From Arcuatula senhousia (taxonomy: Eukaryota > Mollusca > Bivalvia > Mytilida > Mytilidae), in contig OZ020303.1 of the NCBI GenBank assembly GCA_963971305.1, positions 15,621,184 to 15,685,183 of the forward strand: DNA of 64,000 bases, read 5' to 3'. Numbering within the stretch: position 1 is the stretch's first letter; each line of letters starts with the position of its first letter. Under the pieces are notes generated by a model. It was not told the origin of the DNA, ran no database searches, and worked only from the letters and a program-made list of their open reading frames with translations. Below, piece after piece: positions 41,401-53,084 of the stretch. Position numbers and translations under genes: made by a program.

Positions 41401-43260
41401 AAACAAGAGGCTCCCAGGAGCCTGAATCGCTCACCTGGTCTTGATGTTGACCCTATACTTTTCTAGAGCTAAATGAGCTGAACATTTAAGCAAGCAACAG
41501 CTTTTCTCTACCTGCAATAGTTTTCATTCTATAGGCCAAAAACACCATTTTTCACCTATAAGGGGCCATAACCCCTATAAGGAGTCATCTGACAATTCGA
41601 CCCTATGGAGACTTTTGTAGAGCTAAATGAGCTAAACATTTAAGCAAGCAACAGCTAATCTCTATCTGCAATAGTTTTCATTCTGTAGGCCAAAAACATG
41701 AAAAATGGCTATTTTTCACCTTTAAGGGGCCGTAACCCCTATAAGGGGTTATCTGACAACTTCCACCCTATGGAAAATTTTGTAGAGCTAAATGAGCTGA
41801 ACATTTAAGCAAGCAACAGCTAATCTCTATCTGCAATAGTTTTCATTCTGTAGGACAAAAACATGAAAAATCGCTATTTTTCAGAGGCCGTAACCCCTAT
41901 AAGGGGTCATCTGACAACTTCGACCCTATGGAGAATTTTGTAGAGTTAAATGAGCTGAACATTTAAGTAAGCAACAGCTAATCTCTATGTGCAATAGTTT
42001 TCATTCTGTAGGACAAAAACATGAAAAAACGCTATTTTTCAGGGGCCGTAACCCCTATAAGGGGTTGTCTGACAACTTCGACCCTATGGAGACTTTTGTA
42101 GAGCTAAATGAGCTTAACATTTAAGCAAGCAACAGCTAATCTCTATCTGCAATAGTTTTCATTCTGTAGGCCAAAAACATGAAAAATGGCTATTTTTCAC
42201 CTTTAAGGGGCCGTAACCCCTATGAGGGGTCATCTGACAACTTCGACCCTATAGAGACTTTTGTAGAGTTAAATGAGCTGAACATTTAAGCAAGCAACAG
42301 CTAATCTCTATCTGCAATAGTTTTCATTCTGTAGGCCAAAAACATGAAAAATGGCTATTTTTCACCTTTAAGGGGCCGTAACCCCTATAAGGGGTTTTCT
42401 GACAACTTCCACCCTATGGAAAATTTTGTAGAGCTAAATGAGCTGAACATTTAAGCAAGCAACAGCTAATCTCTATCTGCAATAGTTTTCATTCTGTAGG
42501 ACAAAAACATGAAAAAACGCTATTTTTCAGGGGCCGTAACCCCTATAAGGGGTTGTCTGACAACTTCGACCCTATGGAGACTTTTGTAGAGCTAAATGAG
42601 CTTAACATTTAAGCAAGCAACAGCTAATCTCTATCTGCAATAGTTTTCATTCTGAAGGCCAAAAACATGAAAAATGGCTATTTTTCACCTTTAAGGGGCC
42701 GTAACCCCTATGAGGGGTCATCTGACAACTTCGACCCTATAGAGACTTTTGTAGAGTTAAATGAGCTGAACATTTAAGCAAGCAACAGCTAATCTCTATC
42801 TGCAATAGTTTTCATTCTGTAGGCCAAAAACATGAAAAAATGCTATTTTTCACCTTCAAGGGGCCGTAACCCCTATAAGGGGTCATCTGACAACTTTGAC
42901 CAAATGGAGACTTTTGTAGAGCTTTTGATGCTGAATCAGTAGCGTGGCCTCAGATTTCCTCTATCTCTTATACTTTTTGATTTATAAGCCAAAAACAGTA
43001 GTCTGACCCCCCTAGTCTATTTTTAGTAACGGCGGCCATGTTTTTTAACGGATCAAAAATCAAAACACAAGTTTGGTGCAGGACACCCTAAGGATCATTC
43101 ATACCAAGTTTCATTAAATTCTGTTCAGTAGTTTCAGAGAAGAAGATTTTTGAAAATTGTTAACAGACGACGACAGACGACAGACGACAGACGACGACAG
43201 ACGACGACGGACGCCAAGTGATGGCAATAGCTCACATGGACCTTCGGTCCAGGTGAGCTA
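41401..43260 (-). mobile_element. hairpin-ended element, family F1, copy b (~163 bp tandem core)
   Basis: On plus this reads tail to head: AAACAAGA, hairpin GGCTCCCAGGAGCC (41409-41422), GCTCACCTGG (41429-41438), a core of about nine ~163 bp satellite units (41460-42920), a ~190 bp head-proximal block homologous to 39680-39810, CAGACGACGACAGACG, and the head palindrome (43229-43259) with arms AGCTCACATGGACC and GGTCCAGGTGAGCT. Its terminal modules match copy a, but the core repeat is different. It is non-coding. Confidence 0.7.
41440..42940. repeat. ~163 bp satellite array with a 3-unit higher-order period
   Basis: The unit contains AATGAGCTGAACATTTAAGC, TTTTCATTCTGTAGG, CAAAAACATGAAAAA and GGGGCCGTAACCCCTATAAG, the last being a small palindromic block. 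Variant combinations repeat every ~488 bp (for example the variant GAAAAAACGC at about 42023 and 42511), i.e. every three units, showing that blocks of three were amplified together. Confidence 0.85.
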
Positions 43261-43546
43261 AAAACCGTATATGGAATTGTCAGGTTAATTCGTCTTAATG
43301 ATTATTGCAAGGTCAGAAAAAAGATTGCTTCTACCAGTCGTTGCGTGTGGCTTAAAAGAGTGATCTAATGTCTGGAATTTATTCCCTTTCAGGCCCCATT
43401 CCATTCCAAATTTTTCTTGGACCTCTGTTTTCGTTGAACATCGCTCCTGTCCTAACTCTGACTAAATTGTGCAAAATTTGACTTGACATGACAACAATTT
43501 AAGAATCCTTTTATTAAAGACATAGAACCTATCAATTTCCCATGTT
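43261..43546. other. no gene recognised
   Basis: Short unique-looking stretch with a block (ATCGCTCCTGTCCTAACTCTG) similar to 34860-34880. Nothing coding. Confidence 0.4.
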
Positions 43547-43745
43547 TAACTGAATGAAATACAAATATGTAAAATACATCTTCTTAATAAAGGTAATAAC
43601 AAAACTTCCGAACTTGAATGATCAATCTCATAGTCCAGAGAAAATGACAAAAACGAATCAGTCATACCGGAGAATTGGAGGATCGCAATCGTCCTGACTT
43701 GGTACAGGCATTTCAAACGAAATGGTGGGTTAAACCAGGTTTTAT
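43547..43745 (-). mobile_element. solo tail B fragment
   Basis: Reverse complement of the tail at 19080-19238, extended on its 5' side by AAACCTGGTTTAACCCACCA as in 22180-22200. The apparent 81-residue minus frame is part of this repeat. Confidence 0.6.
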
Positions 43746-44113
43746 GGCGCCAAACCTCCTTTAACTTACCTTTACCGGCATAAAAAGTCAAATTTTTGCA
43801 GCTTTATATAAAATATTCTTGTTAAATAAGTCCAGCATAAAGAAACAACTTTGGGAAAACCGTTATTCACATGCTCTTTACTAAATACATTTAAATTATA
43901 ATCTACAAACTCAAATACGGCAACAAAATTGAGAACATGTTGAATGAAATGATGTCAACCCCGGTAGGATGAGTTTTTGTAATAATTAAGACAAAATCTG
44001 TTTCGTATTCTATTAACGTGTCTTATTTGATAAAATGGTGTTTTAATGTCATTACAATATAAATATTCAAATAAGCCATCTTGGTGTTCTAATATGATGC
44101 AGGTTAAACCTGA
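43746..44113. other. no gene recognised
   Basis: AT-rich DNA between a tail B fragment and a TIR element. Nothing specific is seen. Confidence 0.4.
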
Positions 44114-45010
44114 TTAGCTCCCGCAGATAAAGTAACTTTCTAATATATAAAAATGGTGCTTCATACTTTAATTAAAGCAAGATCTCATTATCTTTACATT
44201 CAATTAGAGCCAGAAAGGCAAGCTCTGCAAACAGAACAAGGAGTTGTTTGGATCACTTAGCATATGTCGTCAAACTTGATGGTAGATACATTACATTTTA
44301 TCAAAGATAAAAGGTTTTATATAACTCAAGTTTGCAAGTTTTAATTATCAGTGCCCATATAATAAATCCTTTGCTACTATACTATAAGCCTTTGTTCATT
44401 ACATAATTTTGGGAATTTCCTATCGTGCATTGTGAATATTCATTAAGGTAAAAGGTTAGGGTATATCAAACCAATGAGGGTCCCCGCTTTTATCACGTGT
44501 ATCTTTAATTCTGAGAATTTTCGGGAGAGCAGTCACGCAAAGTTTTCGAGAAAATTTTTAATCCCACCGCCAACCCCTTCACCTCCTTTTCAATTTCTTA
44601 GTATTATGTTATTTTGTTAATATATTTTTGTAGTTAATTGTTTGATGGCTATTTTTTCAGGCCATACCTTTTTTGTTTCGGAGTTCAATCTTAAGAAAAA
44701 TGTTTCAGAAAGAGATTCTTTGTATTTGTAATATCATATATTTTTCTGTACATATTTGGATGTTTTATATGTGTTTTAATTTCGTCATTAATAATAAATG
44801 ACATTTAATTGGATTTGTTGTGCGTGCTCCTTTGCAAAAAACTTAGTGGAGTTGTTTGGATCACTTAGCATATGTCGTCAAACTTGATGGTAGATAAATG
44901 AAATTATTGCATTCCGTGTTATTGGGTGCGGATTTCTGACAAGCTTATACGTCTTCCGCTTTAAGGCATCATACTCAGTCAATTTTAGCGCCCGCTATGC
45001 GGGAGCTTAT
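44114..45010. mobile_element. ~900 bp TIR element with internal 49 bp direct duplication
   Basis: Ends TAGCTCCCGCA and TGCGGGAGCTTA are inverted. The right end also has GCCCGC..GCGGG(A) as a local hairpin. A 49 bp segment starting GGAGTTGTTTGGATCACTTA occurs at 44240 and again at 44848. There is no transposase. The interior is AT-rich. Confidence 0.5.
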
Positions 45011-45368
45011 TAAGTATAAATTATCAATAGAATTTTATGACAGAACGCAATTTTACCAGAACATGATATACAGGTGTTCTCTAGGTGATTAAATGGTCAA
45101 GTACAAAAAACCCGATCCAGGTAACATTGCGAGTGTTTACACTTTATAATTAGTTTGACACAAATTTTTTCTGCAGTTTCCTTTCGAAAGGAATACTTTC
45201 TGGTGGTAAGTTTTTTTTTTTAATTTTTCAGAAGCCTTACACTATATTCTTCATGTAGTGTGAATTTCAATATGTTAAAATTTGCGAATATGATAGGTTC
45301 TATTCCCTTAAGTTCTGTGTAGATTTTTTCAAACAAGTATAATAGTCTTAGTCTTAGATAAAACACTA
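45011..45368. other. no gene recognised
   Basis: AT-rich DNA. A GT-like donor is present near 45206 but no coding exon can be defined. Confidence 0.35.
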
Positions 45369-45677
45369 ATGTATATTCATACTATAAACCTTAACGCTTT
45401 ATCAAATAACGCAAACAATGCGATTTTAAGCTGCATCCTAGTTTATGTTGCTAATTGCATTGCAGTTCTTTTGTGTAAATTTGTGTTGTGTGTTACTCTT
45501 TGTGTTATTATTTGTGATATTTTATTTTGTGTAAAGTGGTTTTTTTTATGGACTTCCTACATTTGTACGTCACTAGACGGCGTCGTTTTAGAAAATTTAT
45601 TTGAAACAAAAATAAGATACTTACGTAGAAACCAAAGGAGAAACACACACTTGACAGATCAATGGAGAAAGAAATAA
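45369..45677 (+). CDS. possible small membrane protein, unrecognised
   Basis: A 102-codon ATG-initiated frame. Residues ~18-66 are hydrophobic and cysteine-rich (two predicted membrane passes, LVYVANCIAVLLCKFVLCV and CVIICDILFCVKWFFLW). The last 30 residues are strongly basic (RYLRRNQRRN, DQWRKK). The contrast between halves is unlike a typical random AT-rich frame, but no family, splice sites or polyadenylation signal support it. It may be chance. Confidence 0.2.
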   Translation: MYIHTINLNALSNNANNAILSCILVYVANCIAVLLCKFVLCVTLCVIICDILFCVKWFFLWTSYICTSLDGVVLENLFETKIRYLRRNQRRNTHLTDQWRKK

Positions 45678-46077
45678 GCTAAGGAACTGATATGGAGACT
45701 TTAATTAAAAAACCGAGTAGAGATATAGTGATTATTTGGGATAACCTAGCGTGTCCCAGAGCACCATGAAAGCCGAGAAAATAAAGTTGATTGCAAAGAC
45801 AAATGGCATTTTTTTATGAATAAGCATTATTTGAACAAGTATGTTTTTTCGATATTACCACAAAGTATAGCTTCCAAAGTTACGGCATAAAAGAAAGACA
45901 GTTTTAAAGGCTGGTGATATATTTTATACGATTTTCTTTTCAGTTATATTAAGTAGACCCTTTATGGTTGTGTTATCCTGACCAGATGAAATGAAATGTG
46001 CCACAAAAAGAAGTTGTGCATTGGTCTTCATCAACCGATTCAGATTCTGATTTTTCGATAAGCTTTTTGATAACGTA
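45678..46077. other. no gene recognised
   Basis: Non-coding stretch. The part near 45950-46077 may be the extreme 3' end of the Penelope-like element that follows. Confidence 0.35.
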
Positions 46078-46950
46078 GGAAGCAAAGGTGTACCAAAGGG
46101 GTAATCAGTATCATAAAACCGTGAAGACAAAGACAAAACCGGCAGACAAAAAATCATCACAACAAAACAAACCACATAACAACATAAAACACACACACAT
46201 AACAACAAAACCGTATTCAGCAACGCGAACTCAAGTCGAAACAACGAGAGTGAACTCAGGTGCTCCGGAAGAGTAAGCAGTTCCTGCTTGCTATAGCACA
46301 CCCGTCACGTTGCCAAAGATCGATTAAGTGTTGGTCAAATCCGGAAAGGATGACATTACAAAACTCTATGTCAAACCAACATCTGTGCTCTCTGTGCTCA
46401 TCTGAGAGATAGAAATCCCGTATTTGCATACAAGCACATGATGTCGTCCGTAAAATTTCTTAAGTGATGACAACAACCTGGGAGCAACGTACCCCTGTGT
46501 TAACAATTTGCTTGTCAGCCGTGTAGCTCTATCAAGGAAGTCGTTGTACTCCCCACATGCTCTGGAATAACGAATCAATTGTGATACGTAAACTCCATAT
46601 GCTGGAGCGGACGGAATGTTGCTACACAGAAAGGGAAAGTTAACTATTGGAAAGTTGAAGTCATCACGTTTGTCATAGAGCTTTGTACAAAGCCTTCCTT
46701 GTGTGTCAATTTCGAGAAATAGATCCAAATATGAAGCAGACCTCCTAGAATCTGTAGTGTCCTTTACCTCAAGTTCCTTCGGATATATGAGATGTAAATA
46801 GTCACCAAATCGAGGATTGTTTAGTGAAAGTACATCATCAATATAACGAAATGTGAGATTGAAGGATAAAGCAAGTTTGCGGTCCTTTTTGTCTAGAAGT
46901 GATTGTAAGAAGTCTGCTTCATATGAATGAAGAAACAAATCGGCAAGCAA
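46078..46950 (-). pseudogene. Penelope-like reverse transcriptase, best copy of subfamily I, with tail A
   Basis: The minus frame 46950-46366 (194 codons, no internal stop) reads LADLFLHSYEADFLQSLLDK, LTFRYIDDVLSLNNPRFGDY (motif C YIDD), KELEVKDTTDSRRSASYLDL, TKLYDKRDDFNFPIVNFPF, SAPAYGVYVSQLIRYSRACG and KKFYGRHHVLVCKYGISISQ. It is cut at the 5' end just after the motif-B position, so catalytic motifs A and B are missing. Tail A (46322-46078) follows in the order seen elsewhere, with CYSKQELLTLPEHLSS. No GIY-YIG endonuclease is seen. Assignment to Penelope-like elements is from motif style and is not certain. Confidence 0.7.
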
Positions 46951-47694
46951 TGTAACGTCTTAAAATTTTAAATTGTATCATTTTAGTGCCTAGGCTTTCT
47001 ACGTTACTCTCCCACAACCCCAATAGAATCAATACCTTTACAAAACTCCACACTGTTTACATCTTAATCTTGTTCCAACCTTGAACCAAATAAATGTTTT
47101 AAGCAATAAGTTCAGCATATATGTTTCCTATCCTTAGGAAAATCTCTCCATTATCTGAAAATGTCCCATGTCTTCCTGTGGTAGGATTTTCGTGTCATTA
47201 CATAATTGATTTGGAATCCAAACATTTCTCTTAGCCATTAATAATTCATTTATTAATTATATCTGTAAAACATCATAAATGGATTCAGGGACGTCAATTA
47301 CATCTACAAAGGAATAAAGCAGTGAAGTATGAGATCAAGATAAGAGGTCTTTAGAGGATGAAATCGTGATTATTTTCGATCGCTGAACGGAAGTAGTATT
47401 TCCGCACGAGTTACTAAGAACAGTACAAATGACATTTTTTTCTCAGAATCATAAACTATTTTACATTTATGAACGATTTTACACGATACACATAACTCAT
47501 AACCAAAAAGGATGAAGTTAACGGCAGTATTAAAGAAGTCATAATGTTGCTTACAAAAATATCCACAAAATACACTGAAACAACAAAAAGACAATCTCAC
47601 CTAGGAATTTTTAGTTCTATAATATATGTTACACAAACAATTAATGTTTTATTTTTGAGTATATGTATGTTTAACTTTTATGTCTGAAAGAAGA
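46951..47694. other. no gene recognised
   Basis: AT-rich sequence. A minus frame at 47370-47600 has no recognised relatives. Confidence 0.4.
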
Positions 47695-47890
47695 AAAAGA
47701 GGTGTCAACTTTCGAATGTTTAAAGTCCGAAATGGCAACGAAAAAATTAGTCAAAACAAAAGAAAACAACACAAATCAACCGAGCAGCAAACAGTAATGC
47801 GATCTCAAGTCAAAACCAAAAACCACCTAGGTGCTCAGGAAAGATAAGCAGTTCTTGCTTGTTACAGCACATCTGTCATGTAGCCAACAG
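47695..47890 (-). mobile_element. diverged Penelope-like 3' tail A fragment
   Basis: Blocks AGAGGTGTCAACTTTCGAAT, AAAGTCCGAAATGGCAACGA and AGGTGCTCAGGAAAGATAAG in the order of the 33585-33820 tail. Confidence 0.5.
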
Positions 47891-48839
47891 TCAATTCAGC
47901 GGATGAAGGAGGACTGAACGAAACTATCTACATTAGTTTCCTCTAAAAACCAGTTACTTCCCTTGTTATTTTCTTTGATTTTTCTGAGGTATTTGTTTTG
48001 ATTAGAAATTAAAATTGTACGTTTTATAAACTTTTTTATACACCAAATGCACATTAAAAGATGATCACTAAATAATTTGAAAACTGTTCGAAACTCAGAA
48101 AAATATAAGTCCTCACCGTAGAATGACGTCTCTCCCATAATTGTAAGATTGGGTTTACAACCTACTCGAAAATTTAGATCTTTAGTCTTCTTGATAGCCT
48201 ACTCGTTTGTTAATTGTAGAAGATCCAAGAAGCTCCATTACACTGTTCGAGATTTGCATATCTGATTGGTGGTTGAATTGAGAAAATAATTTTACTTTGT
48301 CGTGCAGTATGAGATAAAATAAAATATACCATCATTAATATAAACGAAACGATCTAAAACACGTAAAATAAAGCATAATTCTTATTCTATTTTGAAAACG
48401 GAAGTTTATTTTCTACATCTTAATTTTTCCGGTCACGCATCTTTTACATTCCCTGTAAGTAGACGAAAAGAAATACCAAAGTGGCATTCGAAAATAACTT
48501 TAGTTTGAGCTTTTACTGCAATTTGTGAACTGCGAAAATAGAAGATTTAATGACGTTACAGGGCAAGAGAAACATTGTAATCTTTTCTCTTATTACTATC
48601 ATTAGCCACTTTTTCATACTTTTTTCTAAAGATCTCAGGTAAGCGCAGCATGATGCGAGCATACAACGTTGAACCCTGTACGTTTGGAGTGAAAGTAGCA
48701 ATATAGATTGTCAATAGTTCCCATTCTCGACTGACTTTTTTTATCACATGCAGCATTGTCTAACTATACATCTTTGATCAACAACGGGGTGAAAAAATAA
48801 TTCAGATCGTATAATCAGAATACAATTTTATTATTTTTT
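47891..48839. other. no gene recognised
   Basis: AT-rich non-coding DNA. Short minus-strand frames at 47896-48138 and 48513-48756 show no family features. Confidence 0.35.
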
Positions 48840-49395
48840 TTATCCGTTGTCCCTTGATTCCGTTTTCCTTAAAATGGTATGATATATTGTTAATTGATTA
48901 AGCAGAGTTAAGCAGAGAGGTACGAAATGGAAAATTCGAATATACCAAAAGTCTGAAAAGACAAAAACATTCAATAAACACGAACAACCAGAACAGCACA
49001 AAGAAAAGTCTCCATACGCTGGAGTGTAGTTGTTATACAAGAGGTGAAAGTTGACGATTTTAAAGTTGAAGTTATCACGTTTGTCATAGAGCTTTTTAGA
49101 AAGAGCAGTGTCCATTATTTAAAGTTCCAGGGATACATGTAGAAAGTCACCAAGTCGAGGATTGTTTAGTGAAAGGAAATCATTAATATAACATAAGGTT
49201 CGGTTAAATGATGGAGCTAGTTTACGGTTTTCTGTGTTTTTTTTTTTTTTGAAATTGAAAAAAAATTGCTTGAGGTAGGGTGAACGACTAGTGCCCATTG
49301 GAATGACGATAGTCTGCTGAAAAACATGTTCACCAAACTGTACAAATATATCGTCTTTAAGCAAGCTGAGCATGTCAATCAAAAGAAATTAAAAG
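48840..49395 (-). pseudogene. internally deleted Penelope-like reverse transcriptase, subfamily I
   Basis: Minus strand 49382-49119: MLSLLKDDIFVQFGEHVFQQ, TIVIPMGTSRSP (motif B) and RTLCYINDFLSLNNPRLGDF (motif C, YIND). After a stop, 49115 onward reads LSKKLYDKRDNFNFKIVNFH and then AYGDFSLCC, where the frame passes directly into a tail-like sequence (SDFWYIRIFHFVP). The thumb is deleted. A run of T residues at about 49240 disturbs the palm. Confidence 0.6.
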
Positions 49396-50324
49396 TACAA
49401 TAGAAGTAATATTGAAGTTAAATGAAAAATAGTCATTTTACAGCAGTTTTTCAATACATTTATTTCTCCTTTTCTAAAGACCAAAATACCTTAATTACAG
49501 AGCTAGTTATATATAGTACTAATAAACTTAACAATGATCATTTAAGGAATGAAAAATGAGCATTCAACATAGCATTTGCCAAACATATAGTTCACCAGAT
49601 AAAGGTTGAAGTTTCCGTTCCAAACCCCCAATTCCCTTTTTTTTAACTTTTTAGGGTGCATATTTGATGCAAAACGTCAGTTTTATATTTCCCCCGATGT
49701 GTGTTTGTCTTGTTTTGTCCTTTTTGTTAGGACATCTGAGATTGATCATTCCAGTGTAACAGTTTTTATTATTTACATTTATTAACCACATGTATAGGCA
49801 ATGTTTATGAAACTTTTGAAGAGCAAGAAACCAATAGATCAATATTTAATAGGCTTTGGTTAAGCATGATCATTTTATAATAAATTGGCTATCTTTAGTC
49901 TGTGTTCTTTTTTTTTAGTTTGTAAAGTTTTATGTTTATCACTTGGCATAAAAAATGACAATGTTTTTGCGACAATTGCTTATCCAGAATTTTGCTTATA
50001 CCGTTTTAATGTATATCTATCTACAGAACAAAAGAAACGATACAACTGATTTCATCCGTGTAATCATTGTTTCTTTATCCTTACAAAGTATACCAGGTTT
50101 CCAACGACACAACTTGGCATAGGCACGATAAACTCAACATTTTTAAATCAGGATGATATTCTGTAACATTTGTGTAAATGTTATAAACTGTTTCACTGTC
50201 ACTGTGCAAGTTTAATCCCAGAAAAAAAAAAAACTCTGATCGATTTTGGTTAAACTTGTGTCGTTAACGTCATTTTGTAGTATCGTGTCTCATATGATGT
50301 TATAAGGTTCATATATCATAAAAA
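49396..50324. other. no gene recognised
   Basis: AT-rich sequence with a poly-A run at ~50222. Nothing coding. Confidence 0.4.
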
Positions 50325-50460
50325 AGCAGAGGTACCAATGGGGCATTCGAATGTCAAAATCCGAAAGGGCAGAGACAAAACCTGTAAACACAAACAAGGA
50401 CTGGACGAAAAAAAAAACAGACAACATATAAAACACGGAAACACAAAAACTACTGAAGTA
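50325..50460 (-). mobile_element. Penelope-like 3' tail A fragment, truncated
   Basis: AGAGGTACCAATGGGGCATT, CGAATGTCAAAATCCGAAAG and AAAACACGGAAACACAAAAA as at 14812-14985. It ends before the CTCCGGAAGAG block. Confidence 0.55.
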
Positions 50461-51935
50461 AGTTTTCTCTGGATCGTTTAATCAGTATCTCTGCTGTAAA
50501 AAAATCTATCGTTTTTTTTTTTAAATTGAAACAACAACCATCACGATAAGGACATCCTCATTGGTTAGTGATAGGTTATAGTCCGTTTGAGTTTTATAAA
50601 TCAACGAAAAATGGCTTGTAAATTTACGTCTTGCAAAATATTTTAAATATTTTAGTATGTCATGACTTTTTAATGGCATACGAACTCAGGCAAAGAATTT
50701 AAAAAGTTTTGCATGATTGATAAAAATGTTTTCCATAGACCTTAATAGTAAAAATTGACAAAATATTCATAGAAATACATGGGAGTACAACCTAGTGACC
50801 AGGAACAGCATTTGCTCCGTATACCTTTAAAAATCCTTTCTGGAGCTAATTGGTCATCTAATCTCATATTGTTAGTCCTTTCAATTATGTTCATGTGGGC
50901 CCAACACCTGGCTGTTCCGTCAGATAAACACACCATTTTAGGTATTATTAAAATTGGTGAAATATTTAGCATTAGACCATATGGAAAACTTTTTTGTTTT
51001 AAAGGATAACATCTTGGTTTTTGTTATCAGAGTTTGTATGCAAATAAAAAGTCTATCTGTGTTTTAAAAAAAAAATTATTTGAGAGACAAAAAAATCAAA
51101 AGAATTTTCGTTGATTTATAGAACTCAAATGGACTATAGAAATGATAGCGGTCGGCGCCAACCGCATTTGTCTCCACTCGTTGCTTTCAATTAAAATAGT
51201 TTTTCATTTATCTTAATACAATTTAAATTTAAAAAGAAATCAATCAAGAATTAAGAGAGGATGGAATCTCATTTTTAATTAATCTCTACAAAAAATGTAC
51301 GACCTTTGTAGATATAAGGTTTTTAAAAAATGGTGTAAAATATACACTCTACTTTTTAACTTGACTAGATATGCATGTTGCCAGGAGACAAGACTGAAAG
51401 AATATAGTATGGAAAAAAATCCGAAGGAAGAAAACCAAAATAGTACAGTGGGTCATAAAAAAAAAGACTATTTCGTCACAAAATAGCTAAATGCAAGATA
51501 TATGAGGAATATCGCTGTAATCACAAATAAAGTTGTCTTCTTTTAGGCAGTTAAGAAACATTTGTTACATTTATAACAAGCAAAATATGACAATAACATT
51601 TATTATTTAAATAACTGGCAAGTAAAAAACAACAATTACAAAACTTACACTGTAAGTAAAAATTCACAAAACTTATTTGACTGGAGAACCCGCTCCATGG
51701 CCATTATATAAACACTGAACTGTTTTCATAAAGAATACTATCGATCGCTAAATTGTCAGACCACCGTTGAATAAACTGGCACAACGTCATAATTTGGAGA
51801 ACCCGCTCCTTGACTGTTAACAAATATACAAGAATATCTTTTAGTCACATCTCTACAAGGCAAACAGACAATGTCTCTGATCTCTTTCGCTATCAATTGT
51901 TCATCGTAATGTCATTGTCATTCGCATCATTTTAT
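50461..51935. other. no gene recognised; overlapping open frames at 50742-51009
   Basis: Around 50742-51009 both strands are open for 76 codons. The minus reading (KMVCLSDGTARCWAHMNIIE..) is less AT-biased than its surroundings, but no splice sites or family link support an exon. At 51681 and 51794 a short repeat GGAGAACCCGCTCC occurs twice, just downstream of the minus-strand frame at 51936. Confidence 0.3.
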
Positions 51936-52369
51936 TCAAGCACTTTGCCATTTCACCAATTTACCCAAGACCGAGTTACTACTTGAATTATTGCAAATGT
52001 TTGATTTGTGTTCATTCACTACATACTTCTGTTTACTTTTAGATAGCTTGTCATTCTTCACTTTCATATTTACTTTTGAAATGTTAACGTCTTTCTTTAA
52101 ATTATCTGATTCTTTTTGTTCATGTTTAGGTTTATCACATTTTAGTCCAAAGGAAAAGTCTGATCCAATTTCTGAGATACTGTGTGAGAAGTCGATGTGA
52201 TCGCATTCCTTAGGAACATTGACAGTAAAGTAAGACTCTATTGTACATTCGTGAATTCCTCTGGCTGCCATTGTCAAGTACGATGTCGTATCTTCGTCGT
52301 TGTCGTTTGAATATCCCCGAAAAGAGGTGATACACGGAGCACACCTGAACATTTTCGAATCAAGAATGA
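51936..52369 (-). CDS. hypothetical protein or terminal exon, unrecognised
   Basis: A 138-codon minus-strand frame from ATG 52352 to TGA at 51936. The frame is also open back to 52369, where TTATTATTTACAG looks like a splice acceptor, so it could be a terminal coding exon. The N-terminal part has RCAPC, the middle is acidic (DNDEDTTSY), and the C-terminal third is lysine-rich and low complexity (KVKNDKLSKSKQ), likely disordered. The stop codon overlaps an AATAAA (TGAATAAA), which would be unusually close for a polyadenylation signal. Codon use looks more protein-like than the surrounding AT-rich frames. No domain is recognised. Confidence 0.4.
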
Positions 52370-53084
52370 CTGTAAATAATAACGGTTCCTCTTGCTATAG
52401 ATAATTCTCTATATTTGAGTCTGGAAAGAATGAAATTTGTTTTTATTCAGAATTAAATCACGCCTCCATTGATTATCAAATCACATGACAATGCTTATGC
52501 TTGTCCTTTACGAGCTCAGAGTAAATACAGGTAAATTTTAGCTGCCAAGTTGTATAGCATGACTTTGATACTTAGAATTTATGCAATTACCAGGAAAATA
52601 TTGATTTAGTATTAACATCCAGATTCCAAGGCTTCATTAAAATGATTACGCTGTGATTTATTGTCAAGCATCCTGTTTAGGATTCCATATACATCTACTT
52701 GTATATTTGAATATAACTCTTCTGTGAAAAGTAACTTCTAATATCATTTTATTGACTTGGTTTAAAGTCTATAATTATTTTATGAAATAAAAATCCCATA
52801 TGCTTATGAAGCTTAATGAAGGAATACACTTCTTTTTTCAAATAATATTTTTATGTTATATATGATCCTACTTCTATAAAACCACTTCTGCGTCCACTAA
52901 AAGTCATTTAAAATTGTATTCTCCTCTAACCTTTAAGAATCTCAACAGAATTCATATCCTCCACATATTCCAAAAAGGTATATTATGAGTAACATAACGT
53001 CAATATTTGCATAATATAGTACATAGTAACATAGCGCGAACATTAGCTCAAAGCTTAAAAAAAATAACTTATATCCTATATAAG
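52370..53084. other. no gene recognised
   Basis: AT-rich DNA upstream (on the minus strand) of the frame at 51936-52369. If that frame is an exon, an intron lies here. Confidence 0.35.
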
